Shown piece by piece: positions 55,056-62,343 of a DNA stretch of 64,000 nt; position 1 is the stretch's first letter, and each line of letters begins with the position of its first letter. The notes under the pieces were generated by a model. The model worked only from the letters and a program-made list of their open reading frames with translations, was not told where the DNA came from and made no database searches. A program made the position numbers and the translations under genes. The DNA comes from an uncultured Microscilla sp. (GTDB taxonomy: Bacteria; Bacteroidota; Bacteroidia; Cytophagales; Microscillaceae): NCBI RefSeq assembly GCF_947493425.1, contig NZ_CANLRP010000006.1, forward strand, positions 1 to 64,000, in the 5' to 3' direction.

Positions 55056-56273
55056 TTATTTCACTTGTTCATATACTTTAGCATACAAATTTACTCCCTT
55101 TTTCAAACTATAATATTCTATGGCTACATTTCTTAAATCTTCTTTTTTTATCCGCTGTATTTCTTTTATTTGTGCAACTGCCTTATCGAGCGATGCCTTG
55201 TCAAACTCATTGACCAAAGTACCACAAGGGTATTTTTCAAACAACAAATCATGGTCGCCTACGTTGGCATTGGCAATAATAGGAATACCCATTGCCAAAA
55301 TTTCACCCATTTTGGTGGCTGATGACGCTTTTTTAGAATAATAGGGCTTGATAAAAAATATAGAAATGTCGCTTTGGGCAAGCAATAAGGGGACTTGCTT
55401 TCGCTCAGCTTTTTGTACACTTATTTGGTGGGCGGGCAACTCCATCCTTTCGGCTTGTTGGTAAATTGCTTCGGCGGGTTCGGTAGTAATAAACATAAAC
55501 CGGGCAGCAGGCATAGCCTTAAGCAAACGCTGGTAAAAAGCCAGCATTTCTTCTAACATATACCAAGTGCCAATAGACCCCAGGTAAGAGAGGGTAATTG
55601 GCTTCAGTGGGTCAGCCATGGTAGGAGGCGGTAAGGTGTTGTAATCAAACAGTTGGGTGTCGACACAGCAAGGAATTACCTCAATTTTGGTTTGTCTAAA
55701 TCCAGGCCAGTTCTGAATCTCTTGTTTCGCATTTTCGGTTAAGCTAATGGTATAATCGGCTGCTGCTAAAAACTGCTTTTCTTTTTTCTTAAAATAATTA
55801 TACACCCAACGAAACAAAGGGTTGCTCAGGTTCCACAAACCTCCATCTACCCGCTCGTCTGCCCAAAAACCACGCATGTCGAATATAAACTTTGTCCCAA
55901 ATTTTTTCTTCATACCCAGCCCTATCAACGAGGTTACGTAGCTTCGACAATGAATAACGTCAAATTGTTTTTGTTGATGTAATTGGTTGGCTTTCTTACG
56001 CAATTGCCTGATGTCTTTCAAGGTAGAAAGTACGGGTGGCTTCTTGGTATAGGTGATATACTGCCAGTCTATAGTCGCTTCCGGGTGATTTGCTTGGTGC
56101 TCAGTAAGCAAGTTTTGGATGGTTTGGCACCTCAAGGCAAAATTAGCTTCTTTTTCGGTACTCAGCAAAGTAATCTGATACCCTATTTTGCTCAGCTCCA
56201 GTAAGTAAGGTAACACTTGTGATTGCCCAAGCGGGTCGGTCATTCCATCATAAGAGAGGTAGAGTATTTTCAT
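55056..56273 (-). CDS. GT4-type glycosyltransferase
   Basis: A 405-residue GT-B fold enzyme that transfers a sugar from a nucleotide donor. Its N-domain begins KILYLSYDGMTDPLGQSQVL, with a glycine-containing loop contacting the acceptor. HCRSYVTSLIGLGMKKKFG and FDMRGFWADERVDGGLW are typical of the Bacteroidota GT4 group. The C-domain has PITLSYLGSIGTWY and the donor-site segment FIKPYYSKKASSATKMGEIL, which holds the E-x7-E-like pattern. Cytoplasmic, presumably in exopolysaccharide or lipopolysaccharide assembly. Last but one gene of the minus-strand run, separated from asparagine synthetase 1 by repeat block A. Confidence 0.9.
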   Translation of the reverse strand: MKILYLSYDGMTDPLGQSQVLPYLLELSKIGYQITLLSTEKEANFALRCQTIQNLLTEHQANHPEATIDWQYITYTKKPPVLSTLKDIRQLRKKANQLHQQKQFDVIHCRSYVTSLIGLGMKKKFGTKFIFDMRGFWADERVDGGLWNLSNPLFRWVYNYFKKKEKQFLAAADYTISLTENAKQEIQNWPGFRQTKIEVIPCCVDTQLFDYNTLPPPTMADPLKPITLSYLGSIGTWYMLEEMLAFYQRLLKAMPAARFMFITTEPAEAIYQQAERMELPAHQISVQKAERKQVPLLLAQSDISIFFIKPYYSKKASSATKMGEILAMGIPIIANANVGDHDLLFEKYPCGTLVNEFDKASLDKAVAQIKEIQRIKKEDLRNVAIEYYSLKKGVNLYAKVYEQVK

Positions 56274-56280
56274 GTATTAA

Positions 56281-57103
56281 TTGTTTGAGTTATGTGTAGG
56301 GCCTTTAGCTTTTTTTAACTGTTTGTAGTGAGCTTTTAGCCTTTGTTTGACTGTTTGTATTGAGCCTTTAGCCTTTAGCTTTTAGCTTTTTTTGAGCTAT
56401 GATTAGCCTTTAGCTTTTAGCCTTTTTTTGAACTCCGATTAGCCTTTAGCTTTTGTTTGGCTGTTTGTAGGTTTTTTTGAGCTACGTGGAGCCTTTAGCT
56501 GTTAGCTTTTAGCCTTTTTTTGAGCTCCGATTAGCCTTTAGTTTTTGTTTGGCTGTTTGTAGGTTTTTTTGAGCTACGTGGAGCCTTTAGCCGTTAGCTT
56601 TTAGCCTTTTTTGAGCTATGCTTAGAAACTATCATATTTGCGAAAGCAAGAAAAAGCTAACCCCCGACGAAGAACTAAAAAGCTAAAAGCTAACCCCAAC
56701 GAAGAACTAAAAAGCTAAAAGCTAACCCCTGGCGAAGAACAGAAAGGCTAAAGGCTAATAGCTAAACTCCGCGAAAGCAAGAAAAAGCTAACCCCCGACG
56801 AAGAACAAAAAAGCTAAAAGCTAACCCCAGTGAAGAACAGAAAGGCTAAAGGCTAAAAGCTCACTCCGCGAAAGCAAGAAAAAGCTAACCCCCAACGAAG
56901 AACAAAAAGGCTAAAAGCTCACCCCTGGCGAAGAACAGAAAGGCTAAAGGCTAAAAGCTCACTCCGCGAAAGCAAGAAAAAGCTAACCCCCAACGAAGAA
57001 CTAAAAAGCTAAAAGCTCACCCCAGTGAAGAACAGAAAGGCTAAAGGCTAATAGCTAAACTCCGCGAAAGCAAGAAAAAGCTAACCCCCAGCGAAGAACA
57101 AAG
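56281..57103. repeat. Repeat block A: T-rich arm, centre and A-rich arm
   Basis: This 0.8-kb gap has two opposed arms. From 56281 to about 56620 it repeats AGCCTTTAGC-type words in T-rich units with a clear 92-base period (56459 and 56551). A centre, CTTAGAAACTATCATATTTG, follows at 56621. From 56640 to 57103 the other arm repeats GCGAAAGCAAGAAAAAGCTA at 56640, 56771, 56878, 56966 and 57064, mixed with AAAGGCTAAAAGCT words. The two arms are complementary (for example AAAAAGGCTAAAAGCT with AGCTTTTAGCCTTTTT), so RNA from either strand could form long hairpins. It ends at the stop codon of asparagine synthetase 1. Confidence 0.9.
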
Positions 57104-58951
57104 CTAGTCTATATAATGCGCATACCACATCTGAAACACGATTAACGCCCAGATTCTTTTATAATGATAATTTTTACCTTTTCTAAAGAGTTTTACAAAG
57201 CGCTGCACTACATGAGGGTCAAACAAGTCTTGTTGCTTAAGCAAAGCAGGGTTTAAATACTTATCAATCAAATAAGCCAAGTCTGTTTTGAGCCAATCGC
57301 CCACCGGAGCTGGAAACCCCCACTTTTGACGATAAATCAGCTCTTTAGGCAAATACTTTTCTAAGGTTTTCTTCATCAAAAACTTTTGTTCGCCCGCTTG
57401 TACTTTCATATTCAAGGGCAAATTCATCGCAAACTCTACCAAATGGTGGTCTAAATAAGGTACCCTCACCTCCAGTGCCGATGCCATAGAAGCAATGTCC
57501 ATTTTATAAAGCAAGTTGTAAGGCAAATAGTGCATGAGGTCAAACAAGGATATTTTTTCGAAAGGGTGAATGTCCAACTGATTGATCTGCTGCCAGTCCT
57601 TCCAGGTGCTTTGGTGTTGGTAGGGGGTATTGAGCAGCCACGAAACCTCTTGCTCCGAAAACATGTATTGTTCTTGCGACCATACGTGTAGCCATATTCG
57701 CTCAAAATCGTTGTAATTAAAAACCCGTGCCGCCCGCTGTTTGCGTTGATCCATCCAGCTCAACACCTTACTGGTAAGCTTGCGGGCTGGGTAACCTCCA
57801 TACTTCGATATTTTCTGGATGCGCTCGTACCAATAGTAATAACCATAGCCCATGAATAATTCGTCGGCACCATCGCCACTGAGGGCTACCGTTACCTCGT
57901 TGCGGGCTTTTTGGCAAACCAACAGGCTGGGAATGCACGAATTGGCCGCAAAAGGTTCATCGTAGTGGCTCACCAGCTTTTCTACAATACCTATAGACTC
58001 TTTGGCAGATACCCGCTCAAGGGTGTGTTGGGTTTGTAAGTGTGTGGCTACTTTTTGGGCATACGCCGATTCGTCGAAGCTTGCTACGTCGAAGCCTATA
58101 GTAAAGGTTTTGATGCTTTGCGATGAGAGTTGTTGAAACTTGGCACTAATGAGCGACGAGTCGGTGCCTCCACTCAAGAAAGCTCCCATAGGCACATCGC
58201 TTATAGAGCGGTAGGCTATAGAGCGGGTGAGTTGTTCGTCGAATGCCTCGGTATAATGGCTTAAGTCGTAGGCGGGAGAAGGGTTCCATTTATCGAGCAA
58301 GTTGTAGTAGCATGTCTTCTCTAGTTTTTTAGGGCTTATTTTCAGGTAGTGCCCTTTTTCGAGTTTATGAATATGCTTAAAGATAGACTGATGGTCGGGC
58401 ACATATTCCATAAACAGGTAATCTTGCAAAGCTTCTTTGTTGATCGTTCGATCGATACCCAACGCAAGCAAGGCTTTGGTTTCGGAGGCAAAAGCAAAGT
58501 TTTCACCATCCCAGTAATAAAACAAAGGTTTAATACCCATCCGGTCGCGGTATATCCATAGCGAATGTGTTTTGTGGTCATAAATAGCCAAGGCAAACAT
58601 GCCGTTGAGCTCATGCACAAAGTTTTCGCCCTGTTGGGCAAATAGCTCTAAAATCACCTCCGAGTCGGAACTGGTTTTTAGCGAAAGCTGGTATTTTTTG
58701 GCAATTTCCTGAAAATTATAGACTTCTCCATTAAACACCATCGTGTAACGCTGATCGTGGCTGTGCATGGGTTGGTTGGCTGCATCAGATAAGTCAATAA
58801 TTTTGAGCCTGCGGTGCCCCAAACCACAGCGTTGACCAAAGAAAAAACCGTCTGCATCAGGCCCCCGATGTTTCAAAGCCTGTGTCATGCTCTTTAGTTG
58901 GTCTTGCGACCATTTCCGCGAAAGCGTGTAAAAACCTGTGATACCACACAT
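57104..58951 (-). CDS. asnB: Asparagine synthase, glutamine-hydrolysing (AsnB type), copy 1
   Basis: A 615-residue AsnB with both halves apparently intact. The N-terminal glutaminase starts with Met-Cys (Cys2 is the nucleophile, CGITGFYTLSR), followed by LKHRGPDADGFFF and MVFNGEVYN. The synthetase domain has the ATP-pyrophosphatase loop FLSGGTDSSL with Ser260, and ALSGDGADELFMGYGYYYW further on. It transfers amide nitrogen from glutamine to an aspartate-type carboxylate; paralogues in glycan loci often amidate uronic acids or other substrates. The context with a glycosyltransferase and methyltransferase allows that, but free Asn synthesis cannot be excluded. It sits between repeat blocks A and B. 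Confidence 0.95.
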   Translation of the reverse strand: MCGITGFYTLSRKWSQDQLKSMTQALKHRGPDADGFFFGQRCGLGHRRLKIIDLSDAANQPMHSHDQRYTMVFNGEVYNFQEIAKKYQLSLKTSSDSEVILELFAQQGENFVHELNGMFALAIYDHKTHSLWIYRDRMGIKPLFYYWDGENFAFASETKALLALGIDRTINKEALQDYLFMEYVPDHQSIFKHIHKLEKGHYLKISPKKLEKTCYYNLLDKWNPSPAYDLSHYTEAFDEQLTRSIAYRSISDVPMGAFLSGGTDSSLISAKFQQLSSQSIKTFTIGFDVASFDESAYAQKVATHLQTQHTLERVSAKESIGIVEKLVSHYDEPFAANSCIPSLLVCQKARNEVTVALSGDGADELFMGYGYYYWYERIQKISKYGGYPARKLTSKVLSWMDQRKQRAARVFNYNDFERIWLHVWSQEQYMFSEQEVSWLLNTPYQHQSTWKDWQQINQLDIHPFEKISLFDLMHYLPYNLLYKMDIASMASALEVRVPYLDHHLVEFAMNLPLNMKVQAGEQKFLMKKTLEKYLPKELIYRQKWGFPAPVGDWLKTDLAYLIDKYLNPALLKQQDLFDPHVVQRFVKLFRKGKNYHYKRIWALIVFQMWYAHYID

Positions 58952-58959
58952 ACAGTTAA

Positions 58960-59496
58960 GTTTTTTTGTTAGTAGTTTTTTTTGGGTTACGTGGAGCCTT
59001 TAGCCTTTTTTTGAGCTACGATTAGCCGTTAGCCGTTAGCCTTTGTTTGGCTGTTTGTAGGTTTTTTGGGCTACGTGGAGCCTTTAGCCTTTAGCCTTTT
59101 TTTGAGCTACGATTAGCCGTTAGCTTTTGTTTGGCGATACTTAGTAACTGTCATATTTGCGAAAGCAAGAAAAAACTAAAAGCTACCCTCCAGCGAAGAA
59201 CAGAAAGGCTAAAGGCTCACTTCTGCGAACAACTGCAAGGCTAAAGGCTCACCCCGCGACAGCAAGAAAAAGCTAAAAGCTCACCCCGACGAAGAACAAA
59301 AAAGCTAAAGGCTAAACCCAGCGAAGAACAGAAAAGCTAAAGGCTAAACCCAGCGAAGAACAGAAAAGCTAAAAGCTAAACCCAGCGAAGAACAAAAAGG
59401 CTAAAGGCTAAACCCAGCGAAGAACAAAAAAGCTAAAAGCTAAACCCAGCGAAGAACAAAAAAGCTAAAAGCTAACCCCAGCGAAGAACTAAAAGT
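58960..59496. repeat. Repeat block B with an exact 32-bp tandem array
   Basis: Same architecture as block A. A T-rich arm from 58960 to about 59139 has GGAGCCTTTAGCC and GAGCTACGATTAGCC words, then a centre CTTAGTAACTGTCATATTTGC at 59140-59160, then an A-rich arm. From 59291 to 59490 the sequence GCGAAGAACA-AAAAGCTAAAAGCTAAAC recurs every 32 bases eight times (GAAGAAC at 59291, 59323, 59355, 59387, 59419, 59451, 59483 preceded by one earlier related unit). The last copy ends within a few bases of the stop codon of asparagine synthetase 2. Confidence 0.92.
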
Positions 59497-61359
59497 CTAC
59501 TCCACCTCCATTCCTTGTGCAATAGCGTTACTCAAAAACACATGCAGTATTGTGAGTGCCCATAAGCGATTATACAAGTATCTGTGTCCTTTTTTAAACT
59601 GTTCTTTGAGCTGTTGTACTATTTCAAACTCTACTACACCACATTCTTTTACTATCTTTTCGTTGAGGTAATCATCCAGTTCTTGCTCCATCCATTGTGC
59701 CAATATAGGCATTTGCTCTAGTTTTTGTTTTGCCCATAGTTTTTCGGGAACAAATTTTTGCAACAATTGTTTTACCAAATACTTAGGTTGAGCTCCCCGG
59801 TATTTGAGTTGGGGGTTTAGGTTGATGGCAAACTCTATGATGCGAAAGTCGAGCAAAGGGGTGCGGGCTTCTACCATATTTGACATGAGCGCCTGGTCGA
59901 GCAAAAACAATGAGTTGCCTGGCAGGTCATAGTTAATATCAAACAGGGCTTGTTGTTCGAGCGGTGTAAGTGATGCATCGTCTATCACAGGGTAAGGCGA
60001 TATGGGGGCATAGGACGACAACAACGAGGGCAGCTCTCTTTTTGAGAAGAGCAGGTGCTCTTGCGAGTATATGTGGCTTAGTAGGTCGTCTTTGTGTGAG
60101 TAGTTGAGCAAGGCACTGGCTTTGCGTGCTTTGGTCGATTTATTTATTTTGAGTAAATAAGCATAAGGCTTTCTGATGGTTTTTACCCAGCTACTATCCA
60201 GCCTTTGTGCCCAATGGTGGGTGCCATTGCCAAAAAACAACGCATCGGCTCCTTGTGCTGTCATCATTATCTCGGCTACTTCTTTGCTCTTTTGCCCCAG
60301 CAATGTGTAGGTAAATTGGTTGAAATCAGCCACAGGTTCCTGGAACTTTTCGGGTAATGAGTTTACAAAACTACGGATGTCGTCAAAGGACACCAAAATC
60401 TCTTCATGGTTGGTTTTCAGGTGTTCGGCTACTTTTACAGCGTTTCTGGGTTCATTATTTTTGGTTTTTGGGTAAGCCACCGAAAGCGTAGGAAAGTCAT
60501 TGCCTTTTTGCTTTGCCAGCAATGCCGTAAGCAGACACGATTCGGGGTGGTGGTCTAACCAAGTGCCATACGTCGCGTTGGTGGGGGTACGTTGCTCTAA
60601 CGATTCCAACAGTATTTTTTCAAAGTGCTTGAGTGCGTTGGCTTCTGTATTGAGGTAAGGCAAACGATTGCGTAACTTAGGCTCGTAAATTTTTTCGGCT
60701 ACAGTCCAATATTTTTTTACAATCAGGTTTTTGTCTTGTATCCTGAGCCAACTCCCTGGTTCCAGCTTAAAAATATGTTTGTAAAGGGTATGAGGTGCTG
60801 GTATATAGCCCAAATGCAGGAACTCTGCCACTGCTTTTTTGTTCAACCTACGCTTGATTTGGGGTAGCTGTAGCAAGGCGTGCAGTTCAGACGCAAACGC
60901 AAAGTTTTCTTCGTCCCAATAATAGTACAAAGGTTTGATACCCACCCGGTCTCTAAACAACGATAGTACTTTTTCTTTTCGATCGTAAGTAGCCGCAGCA
61001 AACATGCCGTTGATTTGGTAGATCGAACGGATGTTTTTCTCTACAAAATTCTCCAAAATGATTTCAATATCCGAGGTAGTGTTGAACTGTTCGTTTGAAA
61101 ACCCTCTGGCTATTTCGTGGTGGTTGTATGCCTGCCCATCCATCACCATTACAAAACGCCCGTTGTGCGAATGCATAGGTTGTTGGGCTTCGGGCGACTT
61201 GTCTACAAAACTAAGTCTTTGATGAATCAGCCCCAGTCCTTCCTCATAATAATGATGACTACTTTGAGCGCCTCTTTTTTGAAGGGGGTCAGCCATTTGC
61301 TGAAGGTCGGTTTCTGAAAAAAATGTGTTGGGTGAAAAAAAGCCAGCAATACCAGACAT
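59497..61359 (-). CDS. Asparagine synthase-like protein, copy 2, degenerate active sites
   Basis: A 620-residue paralogue of copy 1, colinear along its length, with an uninterrupted frame. The nucleophile Cys2 is replaced by Ser (MSGIAGFFSPN). The ATP-pyrophosphatase loop SGGTDSS of copy 1 is here DHHPESC (residues 269-275), and SGDGADELF is TAQGADALF. Other AsnB features are kept, such as HQRLSFVDKSPEAQQPMHSH, FRDRVGIKPLYYYW and SLTPLEQQALFDINYDL. Neither glutaminase nor synthetase chemistry is expected by the usual mechanism, though the fold looks maintained. Possible roles are a regulatory partner or heteromer subunit of copy 1, or a different activity. It lies upstream of copy 1 on the minus strand. 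Confidence 0.9.
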   Translation of the reverse strand: MSGIAGFFSPNTFFSETDLQQMADPLQKRGAQSSHHYYEEGLGLIHQRLSFVDKSPEAQQPMHSHNGRFVMVMDGQAYNHHEIARGFSNEQFNTTSDIEIILENFVEKNIRSIYQINGMFAAATYDRKEKVLSLFRDRVGIKPLYYYWDEENFAFASELHALLQLPQIKRRLNKKAVAEFLHLGYIPAPHTLYKHIFKLEPGSWLRIQDKNLIVKKYWTVAEKIYEPKLRNRLPYLNTEANALKHFEKILLESLEQRTPTNATYGTWLDHHPESCLLTALLAKQKGNDFPTLSVAYPKTKNNEPRNAVKVAEHLKTNHEEILVSFDDIRSFVNSLPEKFQEPVADFNQFTYTLLGQKSKEVAEIMMTAQGADALFFGNGTHHWAQRLDSSWVKTIRKPYAYLLKINKSTKARKASALLNYSHKDDLLSHIYSQEHLLFSKRELPSLLSSYAPISPYPVIDDASLTPLEQQALFDINYDLPGNSLFLLDQALMSNMVEARTPLLDFRIIEFAINLNPQLKYRGAQPKYLVKQLLQKFVPEKLWAKQKLEQMPILAQWMEQELDDYLNEKIVKECGVVEFEIVQQLKEQFKKGHRYLYNRLWALTILHVFLSNAIAQGMEVE

Positions 61360-61477
61360 AAGTTTATAGAGATACTTCTTTGTTTAATTTTTAATTGTGT
61401 TCGTCTTACTTAGGCAATGGTTTTTGAATATCGCCCAAGAAGACTTTATTGACTGTGTGACAAAATGTGCCATTTGT

Positions 61478-61485
61478 CAAAGATA
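61478..61485 (-). promoter_or_regulatory. Candidate -7 box of the asparagine synthase cluster
   Basis: TATCTTTG on the minus strand lies about 120 bases upstream of copy 2 and matches TAnnTTTG. No -33 TTTG was found at the ideal spacing. Confidence 0.3.
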
Positions 61486-61722
61486 GGGGAATATCAAATG
61501 AATAATGAAGCTATGATTTTTTTTTGTTAGAATAACATATAAAAAATATTTTTTTGCTGATGGTTGTTTGTGAGTAATGCTCAAGCATTTCTAATTTGGT
61601 ACGTAAGATAGCGTTAAATACAACTAAAAAATGAGCATAATTAGCCTATTATGAGTGAGTTACCCCTACTCATAGCATCAATACCCAAAGACTTACCATA
61701 ACCTACCCACAAACATAGCTTC

Positions 61723-62288
61723 TTAATTACTGACCTTTCGCAGGTCAAAAATTTGTTTAACAAAATATTATACCAGTCTTCAAACAAGCTAATAAAACAC
61801 AATGATTCGAGTATCTGTGAGCCGTTACTTCCCCGAATCAAGTTCGGGATCATGGATTTTCTATAGGTAAAAAAGTAACCAAAAACCCTCCGAATCAAGT
61901 TCGGAGTTCAAGCACCACAGCTGTAGTTTGTTTTGCCTAAATCTGTTACACTACGCCGAACCGCAGGGCGAAGCCCAAGTTTTAAAATCCCGAACTTGAT
62001 TCGGGGCTCTGCCTTTTTCGGCTAAACAGCTCAAACTCGCTTCGCTCAAACAATGATCTGTTTAGCTAAAGCAGAGCTCGGCGCAGCAAAGCTGCAGCCT
62101 CGGTTTTACGGCTTCATTTCACAGATTCCCCGAATACAAGTTCGGTTTACAACTCCGAGCTTGTACTCGGAGGATTTTCAACTTAACGGCAACAAACTAA
62201 GGCTGAATCTAGCTGACGCGACCTTAGTCCTATGCTGTATTTTTTTGCTTAAAAACAAAAATACGTGCTGCGAAAGGTCAGTTAATTA
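61723..62288. mobile_element. MITE-like element with inverted terminal repeats
   Basis: ACTGACCTTTCGCAG at 61729-61743 and CTGCGAAAGGTCAGT at 62268-62282 are exact reverse complements, extended to TTAATTA on both outer sides. The 566-base interior has no transposase frame. TTC flanks both ends (61720-61722 and 62289-62291), a possible three-base target duplication. It lies between the M61 gene and asparagine synthase 2. A non-autonomous element or a deleted insertion sequence fits. Confidence 0.6.
61832..62172. repeat. Cluster of CCGAA(x)TTCGG palindromes
   Basis: Five stem-loops of the form CCCGAA-TCAAG-TTCGGG lie at 61832-61848, 61888-61906, 61989-62005, 62130-62145 and 62153-62172, with spacing 32-101 bases. 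They occur inside the MITE-like element in both orientations and resemble Bacteroidota REP-type intergenic hairpins. Confidence 0.75.
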
Positions 62289-62343
62289 TTCTAGCACATT
62301 TAAGTATTAGTACTTAAACATACCCTCGCCTCATTCATTGCGG

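Noticed and set aside
59291-59496. Possible CRISPR array
   Set aside because: The 32-base repeats abut with no unique spacers and no cas genes occur nearby, so it is a simple tandem array.
62053-62310. 85-codon frame inside the MITE-like element
   Set aside because: It runs over REP-like palindromes and the terminal repeat, and shows no protein-like pattern.
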